Shown: positions 34,056 to 46,033 of the stretch, in pieces
How the letters are laid out: every line of letters starts with the position of its first letter
How positions within the stretch are numbered: the first letter of the stretch is position 1
Origin: Pyxicephalus adspersus
Taxonomy: Eukaryota; Chordata; Amphibia; Anura; Pyxicephalidae
DNA: 64,000 bases
Direction of reading: 5' to 3'
Assembly: GCF_032062135.1 (NCBI RefSeq)
Contig: NC_092863.1
Coordinates: 21,582,618-21,646,617, forward strand
Notes under the pieces: generated by a model
Database searches by the model: none
Told to the model about the DNA's origin: nothing
What the model saw: the letters and a program-made list of their open reading frames with translations, nothing else
Translations under genes and position numbers: made by a program

Positions 34056-35881
34056 TAGGCTAATTAAGGTATGCATTGACAGTAAAAGATTTGTCTTTTG
34101 TCAGGAACTTCTGGTATTAGAACACTGCTCAACCTCATGAACCGAAGAAATGAACGATGAGCAACGCTTCAGTGGACAACTTTTCAAAATAAAGAGAGAC
34201 AGAATGCGCAAGATGTTTTGTAACAGCTCGTGTCATCCCTTTTCTTTGGACCAAGGAAATCCCACAGGGTTACATGAAGTTGCTTGATCCCTCCCACCAA
34301 CATCAATCGTGTCTTACTCCTTCAAGTTTTATTTTCTGTGAAGAATCCAAGCATGGATGTCCATCCATGTTTCAACTACTGTACCAGTGATCATCTCATT
34401 TTATTTTTAATATACTTAAACCCTTTAATGTGTGTATTGTTAACACTTAAAAGACTCTTTAAATTGCATGGGCTTATGGCTCCAACAGAAGTGACTCTAA
34501 TCTGTGGCATTTAGTAATGTTCCACTGGGTTTATACATCTAATGAACCAACGACCTTCCTTAAGGTCAAATTTGACAGATTATACTACTGACTATTTTGT
34601 TTGTGGTCTGCTGAAAAGTTGTGGCACTTTGGAACAGTGTACATATATTTTTTTTTTGGGACAGGAGGTCATTGTGTTTTTGTGATGTATTTGATATCTC
34701 ATATTTTGGTGTCTTGAACCCATGGCTAACACTGGAATATAACAACCACTGAAAGACAAATCATCAATTATCTGAATAGTAATATGGAAAATGAACCATA
34801 TGCCCTGATTGCTGACAGTATCTCGTATACATTTAGGAAATTGGTCTCTGCATCATCATTTTTTTTGTTGAGAGGGCATTTTATGAAATTCAAAAAAAAA
34901 TAATTCTCATCATAATGCAAATTTATTTTGGAAGTTAAAAAAAATCTACAGCACAAACCTAACCCTGTCCTATAATCCCTTATCATTTTCTGAATTTTTT
35001 TACACTTAATTTATTAAAGAAGGTATTGTGTTTTGTAATTTATTTTTTTTCCAGCCACATGTCCCTTTTTTCTTTGAGTAAGCTTCTTTACTGGGTTTAG
35101 TCTATGATAATTGGTAGATTGGTAAAATTGGTTGAAGAAATATGGATCATATAAAGCTCTGTTTGTATATATTGTGTTATAGGCATGTGAAGGATACATT
35201 TTTCTTTTACATTTTTAAAATATGTTTGGACGCTACATTTTTTTTTCTTTGTAGATGGTAAATAGGAAATTCCAGATAAATTGTTTCGTGTCAGTGATTA
35301 ATCCTTCTACTTTGTCTCTCCAGTCCCTCCTATCCACATGAGAATGAAGCATATGCTTAATTCTTTCTCTCATTTGCATTCTCAAATTCACTTTTTAATA
35401 TTAGTTTTCTGCCATTTTGTCAGATATTTAAAAAGGGCGCAAAACCAGGTTAAAAAAAATAAACAATTTAGATTTACTGACACTTTTTGTGTATATGTCT
35501 GCTTTTGCGTCTTCCTTGGTGTTTTGCCCTGTTCCTAAGTCTGAATCTAAGGTGTGGTTTTGTGGGGATAGAAGTTTCTTGTCCATCACACACCACCAAG
35601 ATGTTAAAGATGAACTTCAGGGCAGGTGTTTAATCAGTTAAAAAAATCAAAGTTGAATATCTCTAAATGCAACTTTCCTGTAATCTCATGCACAGGGCAA
35701 AATAGCACAATCTTATAAAGATGCCCTTTTCTCAATCACTCATTGATTCCACACCACTATGATTGATCAGTTTTTTTCTTCTTTTTCTGTTTTGTCCAAA
35801 AAAGGTAGACATTTCTTCCAAACTTTTCTGCGCATCAAGATCAAGACGTTTTTTGACTGTTTTCTTCAATCAAGTGATGAC
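34056..35881. other. AT-rich region, unassigned
   Basis: Several short frames, none convincing. From 35200 to 35880 the minus strand has lysine-rich, coiled-coil-like short frames, perhaps a decayed LINE ORF1, but no diagnostic motif. Confidence 0.35.
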
Positions 35882-36394
35882 TTAACCCCCCTAGCGTTCT
35901 AATTCTGTGCATTTTTCCATGCAAAAATTGTTACATTTTTTTTTGCATGGAAATTTATTTTACATTGTAGGCTATATTTGTTAGGCATAACTCACTAAAT
36001 ATGTCCAATATTTAAAACATTTTATTATAAACTTTAAATAAAAAAAACAAAAATATCTGTTAAAAAAATTGTGAAACATAATGTTTATATAGATATATAT
36101 CATATGAAGATTTCTTTGTATTGGACTCAGCTATTTTGTATTGAATCCAATACAAAATTTTTTGAATTTCCTGCCGATCCTTATGCCCGCACCAACGCAT
36201 TCACCAATGTAACCGGAAAAGCCTGGAGATCTTCTCTGCAGTTCGCGGCTGGGGATCAGAGGAGAAGGACGTGTCCCCAGGACCTGCAGGGACCAGCAGG
36301 TCGGGGGGGGGACACCGACGGAGCAAGGCAAGTGTGTTTTTTTAAGTTTTAGGAGACTCCAAGTGTGACTCGGGATTACTGCTACGGGGGTTAA
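35882..36394. mobile_element. Complete piggyBac-type MITE, 513 bp
   Basis: TTAACCCCCCTAGCG at the left; the right end in reverse complement is TTAACCCCCGTAGCA; TTAA on both sides. The body contains the ATGCAAAAA/TTTTTGCAT inverted pair, a TTGTATTGAATCCAATACAA palindrome and a GC-rich right part. At 36034-36037 it carries an unoccupied TTAA at the position where its relative at 29716 holds the nested element. Confidence 0.9.
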
Positions 36395-36479
36395 AAACAA
36401 GCTGGTAATCCTGTATCATCTTCTCAGCATTTTTACTATGGAAAAACTATGAAAAATATTTAAATATTTTTATGTAGCA

Positions 36480-37640
36480 GGGAACCTAAATGTATTTTAT
36501 TGTGTTGCAGCCTGATGTTTAATTTGTTTTAATATTTTTTAATCTCTGTAATCTTTACTCAGTACCCTATTTTGACAAAGTGGAAACATAATTTTAGATA
36601 ATTTAGTACATTTATTGAAAAGAAAATAGAAATATCACATTTACATATAAATTCAGACCTTTTGCAAGTTTAGCTTAGATACCTCTTGATGGCTGCTAAG
36701 ATGTTTCTGTACTAATATACACAAAAGTGCACCTGTAGTAAATTAAATTGATTGGACGTGATTTCGAAAAGCACCCACCTCTTTGTAGAAGGACTCATAG
36801 CGAATGCATATCACAGCAAAAACCAAGCCATGAGGTCAAAGGAACTGCCTGAAGGATTGTTGCAAAGCACAGATCTGGGGATAGCTACAAACTAGATGCT
36901 TTTACACTGAAAGTTCCCAAGAACACAGTGGCCTCCATAATTCTCAAATAGAAGACGGTTGGCACAACCAGGATTCTTCCAGGGTTTGTCGACCAGCTTA
37001 ACTGAGCAATCGAGCAAGAGGGACAATAGTCGGAGAGGTAACCAAGAGCCTAATGGTCACTCTGGCCAAGCTCTATGAATGCCGTTTAGAGAAGGAATTA
37101 ACGTCAAGGAGGAAACCAAGATTGGACTGTTTGACCTCAATTGTAAACACTATGTCTGGAGGAATCCAGGCAAAGCTCATCATATGTCCCATACCATGCC
37201 AACATTGAAGCATGTTGGTGGCAGCATCCTTCTGTGTGGGAAGATAGCACAAAAGTGGTTTAGGTGGCTTAAAGTGGCACAGTCAGAGCCCTGAACTGAA
37301 CCTATCTCTGGTGTGAAATTAAAATGGCTGTCCACTGAGGGTCCCTATCCAACCTGACTGACCTTGAAAGGATTTGCAAGGAGAAATGGCAGAAAATCCC
37401 CCAATCCAGATATGTAAAGCTTGTTGCATCATACTCAAAAAAAATCAAGAATGTAATTTCTACCAAAGGTATTTTAACTACGTACTAGATAAAGGGTCTG
37501 AATACCTATGTAAAAGTGACATTTCCGTTTTTCATTTTAATAAATTTACAATATTGTCCAAAATTCTGATTATGGGGTACTAAGTGTAGAATAACACTGG
37601 GAAACAATTTTGAACACATTTTTTTGTTGACTTTAATTTT
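36480..37640 (+). mobile_element. Tc1-like transposon, decayed
   Basis: Contains the Tc1-type 5' non-coding region (CCCTATTTTGACAAAGTGGAAA at 36565) and transposase sequence in several frames. 37079-37294 has EETKIGLFDLNC, VWRNPGKAHH and LKHVGGSILLCG, the block around the second catalytic Asp of Tc1 transposases, here with EE where DE is expected. 37340-37480 has the C-terminal LTDLERICKEKWQKIP. Internally deleted and frameshifted. Confidence 0.75.
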
Positions 37641-38288
37641 TAAGCTTATTTACACTAAAATAGGTATGCTGATTCTGAAAGTGTAGTTAGTTTTCTTCTA
37701 TCATGTCAAGTTTTTCTCTACCACTAATATTGTTGCTATTACTGTAGCGTGGTTTTGTATAGGCTATTCATTTACACGCAAGACAGTGTGGTCAGAGGTT
37801 GTGTGTTGCTCTACGTAGTGAATATCCAAAATTTTTTTTCTACTGACACATGTATTTCCCTTCTTTAAGATCATGTCTGGCTTTGCTGTTTCTCGTCGCA
37901 GGTGCCTAAACAACCCTGATTCATTTTGTTATATCTGTGGCAGTTTCACCATTCCCAGTCAAAGGGCGAACATCAGCACGTTTGTAGAGCAAGCCTATTT
38001 GGCATATTTCAAAGTTAAACTTGGTGATCAAGATAAGTCTTGGGCCCCTCATAAGATGTGCAAACAGTGTGTCGAGTGTTTACGGATGTGGACAAAGAGA
38101 ACACATGATAAGATGCCATTTGGTATACCTATGGTTTGACAAGAGCCAGGAGATCATTTCAGTGACTGTTACTTTTGTCTAGTGAAAACTTCAGGATATG
38201 ACAAGAATAAATGTAACACAGTATCCTAGTCTACCATCGGCTATATGCCCAGTGGCTCATTCAGATGAAGTCCTAGTGCCGGTTTTCG
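37640..38288 (+). pseudogene. Copy B of the Cys-motif gene family, N-terminal part
   Basis: An 88-codon frame (37873-38139) begins MSGFAVSRRRCLNNPDSFCY and continues with CYICGSF, KLGDQDKSWAPHKMCKQCV and ending PFGIPMV, giving four to five paired cysteines and a His that could bind zinc. TTTCCCTTCTTTAAG just before the ATG could be a splice acceptor. Past the stop, coding-like sequence resumes in other frames (DCYFCL, then PSLPSAICPVAHSDEVLVPVF) and is cut at 38288 by gypsy sequence. The last 65 bp match 3248-3312 of copy A at roughly 88% by eye. Function unknown. Confidence 0.7.
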
Positions 38289-39260
38289 TTCTTGCCTGCT
38301 TCAAGACCTCGAAGGCCTGAAGAGCCTCCTTAGGCCTTACCTTGCAGTTGGCCCCCCTTTTTGGTAAGGGCTGTGATGGGAGCCACAATGGAAGAATAAT
38401 ACTTAATAAACTCCCGATAGTAATTGGTGAAGCCAAGAAATCTTTAAATCGCTTTTAGCCCTTGTGGTAATAGCCAATTCAGAATAGCAGATACTTTTCC
38501 AGGGTCTATACGTAATCCCTGAATGGAGACAATATAACCCACAAAAGGCACTTCAGGGAGTTCAAAGAGACATTTACCCATTTTGGCATAAAGCCCATTC
38601 TCTCTAAGGCGTAGAAGTACAGTCCTTACATGTCTCCAGTGCGTCGGAGTATCCCTGGAATAGATTTATGTGCCATCCAGGTATACTGCAACACAAGTGT
38701 AAAGGAGGTCACAGAAAATGTCATTAGCAAAGTTCTGAAATACTGCAGGGGCATTACAAAGCCTAAATGGCATGACCAGGTACACATAATGACCATCCCG
38801 AGTGTTGAAAGCAGTCTTCCACTCATCACCTTCTTTGATTCGGATGAGGTTGTAGGCTCCACGCAGATCTAGCTTAGTGAAAACAGTGGCACCTTGGATG
38901 CGGTCAAACAATTCTGAAATCAGGGGCAAAGAATATTGATTTTTAACCGTTATTTTGTTCAGGCCTCTGTAATCTATACAGGGACGCAGGGACCCATCCT
39001 TCTTACGGACAAAGACGAAACCAGCGCCAGCAGGTGAGGTGGACTTGCGAATGAAACCCCTTTCGAGGTTCTCCCTAATTTATTCAGACATGGCCTTAGT
39101 TACAGGTCTAGACAGGGGATAGACAGGGCCACGAGGAGGCGTAGTCCCAGGTAAGAGCTCAATGGACCAGTCATAAGGGCGATTAGGTCGCAGGGTCTTG
39201 GCCTCCTTTCGCTTAGAGAAAACATCCATAAAATCTTTGTAAGAATCAGGCCCTAGAGAG
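38288..39260 (-). pseudogene. Ty3/gypsy pol fragment: RT in reverse orientation
   Basis: On the minus strand from 39258: a pre-RT segment (LPGTTPPRGPVYPLSRP), [34 protein letters not shown], then the active-site strand reading YLDG followed by a stop where YLDD is expected, and finally [12 protein letters not shown] and [15 protein letters not shown]. The end overlaps in content with the beginning of the plus-strand gypsy next to it. One stop (MSE*) and the active-site change make it dead. Confidence 0.88.
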
Positions 39261-39261
39261 A

Positions 39262-41610
39262 ATGGTCTTTACCAAATATTATCGGCAGTTTATTAGGAAT
39301 TATTGGTCCAATGTGGCTCCCATCACAGCCCTCACCAAAAAGGGGGCCAACTGCAAGGTGTGGCCTAAGGAGGCTCTTCAGGCCTTCGAGGTCTTGAAGC
39401 AGGCCTTCACATCAGCTCATGTCTTAATGCACCCTGACCCAAGTAAGCATATTCTTTCTTGAGGTGGATGCCTCTGCTGTGGGGGCAGGAGCTGTTCTCT
39501 CCCAGCAAGGCACCTGTCACAGATCTGCCACAAATGTGGGGAAGTTGACCCCACAGCGGGGAAGGTATGAGCTGAGGTTCAGAGTCTAAGGAACCGCCCA
39601 GCGTTCACCAGAGGACCCCGCAAGGAGTGATGGACTTTGCTGCGGACGGCGCCCAGGTTGCGGCCCTCAGACACACCCATGCAGACAGCAGCTAACTGTG
39701 GATAGAACCAAAGCGTAGAACCAAATCGCTAGACAATCTCGAAAACGAGAATGGCCAGGTCTGGGCAGGCGGCAAACAATCAAAATAGGAAAAAGCCAGA
39801 GTCAGAACCAGGCAATCAGCACTCTGAAATAGACACAAGCTGGAGCCCTCCTTGCAAAGGCAAGGAGTGTCAGTCTAAGCACAGCTTATATAGTGAGACT
39901 AACAGGCTGGCTGTGCGGAACTAGATGATCAGGTGCAGATAAATCAGCTGGAAAGGTTTGGCGACACCTCTAACTCCAGAGCCTGAACAGAGCAGCTAAA
40001 AGCAAGGTAAGGAAACCAACTGCTGCTGATCTGACATGTCTGGTGAACAACAAGTACCAGATCAGCTGTGCTGCTGATCTATGACAGAACGTCTGGCAAA
40101 TTGCGTTTCTGTGGCTTCTTCTCAAGGAAGTTTTTGCCGGCTAAAAGAATTACAATGTAGGGGATCGAGAGCTACTGGCTGTGAAGCTTGCATTGGATTA
40201 ATGGCATCATCTTCTTGAGGGAGCTCTCTTCCCTGTTACTATTTACACCGATCACAAAAACCTCCTGTACCTCCAAAATGCCCAAAGACTTAATCCACGG
40301 CAGGGTCGCTGGGCCCTATTCTTCTCTAGATTTGACTTCACACTTACCTTTCACCCTGGAACCAAGAATACTAAGGCTGATGCCTTGTCTCGCTCTTTTG
40401 ATTCTGAGGATACTGAACCGGAACCTCCACATATCATTGATCCTTCCAGAATTCTCTTGGCTGCCCCTGTATGCTTGAAAGACATTCCTCCTGGGAAACA
40501 ATTTGTAAAAAGGTCTCTCCATCCCTGTATCCTTGTATTGGGGCATAATTCTAAGGTTGCCAGTCACCCAGGGCTGCGAAAAACTTTTGACTTCATCTCA
40601 CGCCTGTATTGGTGGTCAACCCTACTTCAAGATGCTAAAGACTTCATTGCCGCTTGGTCCAAATGTGCTCAAAATAAAGTTCCAAGAAGGTTACCATCTG
40701 GTCCACTTCTTCCTCTGCCTGTACCTAAGTGTCCTTGGACTAATATCTCCATGGACTTTATCACAGACCTACCTTCATCTAATGGTTGCACAGTTATTTC
40801 TGGTTTAGTGGATCGTTTTTCCAAAAAAAATTCTTTTCATTCTATTGAAAGGGCCTCCCCCAACTCCAGCTTTGGCTAAAATCTTCCTACAGGAAGTGTT
40901 CCACCTCCATGGTCTTCCCTCCAGCATAGTCTCAGATCAAGAAGTTCAGTTCACATTTCGTTTTTGGAGGGCCCTATGTCATCTGTTAGAGATTTAGCTG
41001 GACTTCTCTTCTGCCTACCATCCACAGTCCAATAGTCAGACTGAAAGAGTCAGTCAGTGCCTGGAACAATTTCTCTGTTTCTATGTATCAGCCAGGCTGG
41101 ATAATCAGAGTGAATTACTTCCTTGGGCTGAGTGTATTCATAATAGCCATGTCAGCAAATTTACTGGTTTCAGCCCTTTCTTCCTGACCTATGGGTGTCA
41201 CCCCAGAGTACCTCCTCCCATTCCTTCTGGTTCAGAGGTTCCGGCCGCCGCAAAAGTCAGAGCCAGCTTTCACAAAGTCTGGGAACATGCTCAGAGGGCA
41301 TTGCATAAATCCTCTCTTCGCTACAAGAACGGGGCAGATAAAAAGAGAAGGCCTGCCCCTAGATTTGCACCAGGAAATCCCCTCTTCCTGCTCCTGTCCA
41401 GGTGGATTCTGAGAAAGAGTTTGAAGTGGAGTCCATCATTGATTCTAGACTGCTCCGTGGCAAGCTCCAATATCTGGTCCATTAGAGAGGCTATGGTCCA
41501 GAAGAACGATCTTGGGTATTTCACACAGATCTTCATGCCCCTCTGCTGGTGAAGGACTTTCATAGGCGGTTTTCCAAGGAACCTCGAGGATTCCTTTTGT
41601 AGAGGGGCCC
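39262..41610 (+). pseudogene. Gypsy RNase H and integrase
   Basis: 39262-39462: KYYRQFIRNYWSNVAPITA then VLKQAFTSAHVLMHPDPSK, the tether and start of RNase H. After the insert, 40100-40380: LRFCGFFSRKFLPAKR, then TDHKN-like and PGTKNTKADALSRS. 40385-40879 (164 aa) contains HPGLRKTFDFISRLYWWS and ISMDFITDLPSS with the first integrase Asp. Later blocks with SDQEVQF and YHPQSNSQTERVSQ (second Asp and Glu) follow in other frames to 41120. Shifted frames throughout. Confidence 0.85.
39515..40086. mobile_element. Solo LTR-like insertion, 572 bp
   Basis: It begins TGTCACAGATC and ends GATCTATGACA, so TG...CA ends with an 11-bp inverted pair carrying one mismatch, as in LTRs. It splits the gypsy RNase H ORF; the host sequence resumes directly after. 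The expected target duplication is blurred (CACC/AACG). It shares its first 11 bases with the LTR at 41626. Confidence 0.65.
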
Positions 41611-41625
41611 CAAGAGGGGGGGTAC

Positions 41626-42381
41626 TGTCACAGATCATTTTGCGCCAAATGTGCAGATTGCACAGAGGGTCTACTTCCCTACAGTTGTGGCAGATCCGTG
41701 ACAACATTATACAAAGAAAAAGAAGATTTCTGTCTATACATATTGTGACACCAAGGCAGAATTGGAGGTGTAAGATATATTTGCCCAAGATTCCTCTTTT
41801 ATGTGAGATATATTTGCCCAAGATTCCTATGTGAAGTAGCATGTGGAAGACTCTCACCTGGGGGATAATTAATGAAGAAGCACTGAGGGTGGAGATATAC
41901 CATAGAGCCAGGAGCTCAGTCAGAGGCTCTGCTTTGGAGAGACACAGACGGGTGGACTGTGTGAGTTCAGCTCTGTTTGGAGACACAGACAGGTGGGCTG
42001 TGTGAGGAGCTCTGCTTCGAGACGCAGACAGTCGGTCTGTGTGAGGGAGCTCTGCGGAGAGACTCAGACAGTCGGTCTGGGTGAGTGAGCTCAAGTCAGT
42101 CTGTGTGAGTGAGCTCAAAAGTGAGTAGAAGGTTGCTGAAAGCTTGGTTTTGAGCTAACAGGGAGAAGCCCGCCAGCTGATAGACAGGGATGTCTGATGT
42201 ATAGTAAGTGCCGGACAGGCGAGGTTTTCTTTTGCTGTTTTTGTTATTTTATCTGCAACCTTCAATAAACCTGGCTGCAAGCCAGCCTAGGGCTGGTACC
42301 TTGGTGTGTGATCTGAGTTGGATAAACCAGACAAGTGTCCTTTGACCCCAGCAAAGGCTATCCTGAGCGTAACCCCTCACA
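41626..42381 (+). repeat. Gypsy 3' LTR, 756 bp
   Basis: It starts TGTCACAGATC immediately after the polypurine tract and ends CCCCTCACA. A tandem of ~36-bp units (GAGCTCTGC...AGACAGTCGGTCTGTGTGAG) lies at 41925-42115, and TTCAATAAACCTGGCTGC near 42265 supplies the polyadenylation signal. A 265-codon minus-strand open frame across it is a shadow. Confidence 0.8.
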
Positions 42382-42628
42382 ATATGTTATATATCACATA
42401 GGCCACATCCCTTATTGAACCCAGAAAAAAGAACATACAATGAAGAACAATTTTTGTAGCGGGATTTTTAGGCCAATATCAACAACATATATTATGAAAA
42501 TAACAAAATTGTATTAATATTTACATTAGGAGGCTCATTTCCAATACATAAAACCACATAAAACCATTATTATTACACACAATAATCCTTTCTGAGTGTC
42601 CCTGTAAGGGATACATTCTGGGTTAATT

Positions 42629-42664
42629 CTCTACGCGTTTCGCGGAAATTTTTGCGTCCTCAGG
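42629..42664 (-). other. CTGANGA...GAAACGCGT motif, best-preserved copy
   Basis: Minus strand: TCCTGAGGACGC, an A/T loop, then GCGAAACGCGTAGAG. It has both conserved boxes of a hammerhead ribozyme core (CUGANGA and GAAA) and the self-complementary ACGCGT. The CGC/GCG pair between the boxes is in a slightly different register from the canonical stem II. Function not shown. Confidence 0.45.
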
Positions 42665-44429
42665 AGAGAGGAGAGAGAATCTACAACCATAAAAAAGATT
42701 ACATTGTTATCATCAATTAAATTATTACTACATTAACAGAAAAAAAATACATTAAACTAAACATCCTATACATCAATATACCTGATGCTTGTGTTTTTAG
42801 CAACACTCTCTGTTAGAATCAGTGGTAGGGAACAGATCGGTAGTCATGGCAGTGAAGCTGTTATATGTTTTGCCCTGGTATCAATCTGGTATCAATATAA
42901 ATATGATAGCATTTTAAATTATCCGTCCCATCATGTTTTACATGTTTGATAGTGCCTAATAGCCCATTATTACCCACTTCATATGGATTTAAAACAATGT
43001 TGCAAAACCGTGCTCCAGGCCCCGTTGCCAAACAAATGTGATGCCAACCAATTAATTCATAATCGGTTATACAACATGCATATCTCCTTACATTCATGCC
43101 AGCCTGTCGTTAATATTATTGTAGTTAAAAGCATCACAGTGATAATGTGGTAACCATCCCATATTTATTAATTTTTCACCACTTTGTGCACAATCCTTGG
43201 GGTTAGCAACCCACTTACTTTAAATCACATCTAGTTGTTGTTACAATTCCTTCAGTTTTAATGTTATTTCTTTTAGTCCTACAAAAAGGGAATAGGTCCA
43301 TAAATGCCAGAAAATGACAGACTTCAAAAGGACTCAAAGTGATTCTTACCTACAGTTTTAAATGGAACTTGAAGCAAACAATAATACCATACTGAAATCT
43401 CACAGCTGAGCCACACGTTTACACACCAGCTACCCTGCATGCTGCAGTCGGCGTCTCATGTGCCAATTATAATTCCTATGAAGGGAAGATCCTCCTACGT
43501 CATCCACCCGGGTCCCGCCCTTCAGCACGTACACACCAGTCATTAGTAACCATCTGTGTGTGATTACTTGAGATTCTCATGCACCCAGGAGAGCAGGCTT
43601 TCAGTCTCTAGGCTCAACACCACCTGCACGTTTATATTAAATTTCCGGTGCTCTGTGACACCCTGTGTAATTTTTATACAGGTTTTATTAGGTTATTGTT
43701 TGTGGGGACAGCCGCTGCCCAGCAGATCCACCTCCAGACAGGGACCTGCCAGCACCACCACCAGCCATATTCCCAGGAGTTCCCACGCTGTAGAACACCT
43801 CCATATATAAGACCACAATCTATATCACATATCTCCAGCAACATGACCCTCCCATTCCCCCCTGTTTACCATAGATTACCCAAACTCATTGATCTCCAGA
43901 ACAGGCATGGCTCAACATTCACAGCAGAGAGTGTTGCCAACAAGCAAAAGAAAAAAGCAAAAAAAGAAAATAAAGATTCAAAAACCATCAGGTACAATAT
44001 TATTGCTTTAACATCAAAGAAAAAACCATAAACTTTCATAAATTACATTAAATGTTATTACATTATATTTTCATATACAACAATTCATTATTTAATCCAT
44101 GCTATTGTATGACAGTTTTGATCGCTATTGCAAATGTCATTATTTCTTACCTGTTTTTAATTACATTATATCTCAGTAGGTGCATATCGAATTGCAATAT
44201 ATTATCATAATAGATAAATTCTATATTTTTCATATGTAAACTAATATGATTTTTATTGACATGATTATTTTATCAAGTCAGTTATTTTTGCCTAAAAGGA
44301 CAGCACCTAATGTCCTATATTTACACAATTTGCTATGGCTCGTCAATTCCATTGTTATCATTTGGCATAAAAATGCCCTTACTGTTACTATAGATAAGGT
44401 TTGAAACCTAATACCTCATTTAAGCCTGG

Positions 44430-44790
44430 ATATTGGTTCGCTTTCAAAGAATAAATCTATTCACTTTCCCTTTCAAGGATCAATCTATCCCACTTGCCTC
44501 CTCTTGGGTCCTGCACAACTTTTTCCAGTGCTAAAAGTCTAACTTCCTCAGTATTGAAGTTGTGCCGTGTGCCCATATGGAGACTTAAGGGGTGATAATT
44601 TTCTTATTTTTAATGGCATATATATGCTAATAGATATGTTTCCTAAACTCCCTTCTTTTCTTACCCACATAAAAGCAACCACAACTACAAAATGCCAAAT
44701 ATATGATGCCCTTAGTTTTACAATGTACTACATATTTTAGCTTAGGAAGCTTTTTGATTGGTACTTTGAATTGATCACTCTTTGTATGGA
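44430..44790 (-). pseudogene. PLE GIY-YIG endonuclease and C-terminal tail
   Basis: Read on the minus strand: PIKKLPKLKYVVHCKTKGII, then IIYLAFCSCGCFYVGKKRRE (GIY as GII-Y, YVGK present), a break, then SLHMGTRHNFNTEEVRLLAL and a KWDRLILERES...WIYSLKANQYPG-type tail. A few stops and shifts. The same order is seen in PLE 1 and PLE 3. Confidence 0.75.
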
Positions 44791-44842
44791 TTTATGCACA
44801 GGGACGAATCCAATATAGCCATGTGCAACTACCAGGGATCCT

Positions 44843-45770
44843 GTGAAATTCTCTGCAGCTGCATCCAGGTTCTATGCAAGAAGCCCAAGCTCACCCTTAC
44901 AGATCTTTACCCCCTCTCCAAGGCTGTTAGCTCCATCCCCCACGGGTGACTCGCCTGCACACCAGCTGCCTCCAGATTTTCAAGTTTTGCTACATTACAA
45001 TTCTTGTATTACATTCTCCTGTATCCCCACTAAGGATGACATGGATACATTAGCAGCTCGCATAGAGGGATCCCTAAGGAAGCAATTGGAGGTGTTTCAG
45101 CAGCACCTCTCCCCAGTGGACACTATGGTAACTAAATTAGATGCCTGTTCGTACCTTTTTGAAACCAGAATTACAGCACTGGAGAAAGCATATTCCCATA
45201 CAAAATCCTTACTGACATCTATATCTCTAATAGTAGATTATCAGGAAAACAAGGGACAAAGTAACAATGTGAGACTAAGAGGCATATCTGCAGCCATTTC
45301 CAGTGCAAATTTAAAGAGTACAATTGTGGCCATATTAATGACTTTGCTGGATGTTATCTCAACACAAGGAGCAACATACCGCTGAGGCCACCTATTTCAC
45401 CTAAGGGTGCCAAGAAATAACTCTGCCTTTGCGCTCCATATTCACACCCAATTGCCAGCTTTCTTTACCTTCCTCCAGGCGGATCCTATCGACATCCCAG
45501 ATAGGCTGGAGCTTACAGAGGAACTGGGGGGAACCCCCCACGGTCATCATCATCCACTACAAGGGAAAGAAGGCAAAGAGCACGGGTACTGCTGGCACCA
45601 GCATCTTCTAATAATAGGGAAGCATCAGAAGCATAAATGGCTGTTACTAGCAGATTTAGGCTACCACCTTTTCTTGATTTTGGCTGACACTTTGATGCAG
45701 CAATTGCCCCATCTGGAATCTTACCTTAAGAACTGACTAACTGGAAACATACTTTGTTATTCATTGTTAC
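44843..45770 (+). pseudogene. L1 ORF1 fragment
   Basis: 44843-45385 (180 aa) has a Pro/Ser-rich start, a coiled-coil-like middle (TLAARIEGSLRKQLEVFQQH) and YQENKGQSNNVRLRGISAAI, the pattern at the start of the L1 ORF1 RNA-binding domain. After a stop the domain continues in another frame (RVPRNNSAFA..., 45407-45736). Nucleic-acid-binding chaperone in intact L1s; dead here. Confidence 0.65.
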
Positions 45771-46033
45771 TATTGCTAGAAAACTGTTGACGACCTTGGC
45801 TGTTATTTCTATGGCAACCCCATATATGTTTTTTCCTCAACATCCGTACGTACTGACTCTTGTTGGTCCTTGCTCAGGAGCTGCTGCCACGGTGATACTC
45901 GACATGGAAATTGGAATTCATGTAAGACACTCACAAGCTGCATTATTAAAATGTCTCAATTTCATTTTTCGTACTTTATTTTGCATTTTTTGAAATTTAA
46001 ATTAAAAGCAAATATATGAACAATGGAAAAAAG

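Larger units (their letters stand above)
39262..42381 (+). mobile_element. Ty3/gypsy element, 3' half with LTR
   Basis: Plus-strand RNase H and integrase sequence, a polypurine tract (CCAAGAGGGGGGGTAC, 41610-41625) and a 3' LTR at 41626-42381. The 5' half is replaced by an inverted copy. A solo LTR-like insert (39515-40086) splits the RNase H. Confidence 0.85.
42400..44820 (-). mobile_element. Penelope-like element 2, 3' portion
   Basis: The right part (44790-44430, minus) encodes the GIY-YIG domain; the rest to 42400 is AT-rich 3' non-coding sequence with the CTGANGA...GAAACGCGT motif at 42629-42664. RT missing. Between 42860 and 44030 only short frames occur, none with protein motifs. Confidence 0.65.

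Noticed and set aside
41321..42118. 265-codon minus-strand frame
   Set aside because: It spans the end of a plus-strand gypsy and its LTR with a tandem repeat; a shadow.
42861..43097. 78-aa minus-strand frame in PLE 2
   Set aside because: Lies in the 3' non-coding part of the element and has no PLE pattern.
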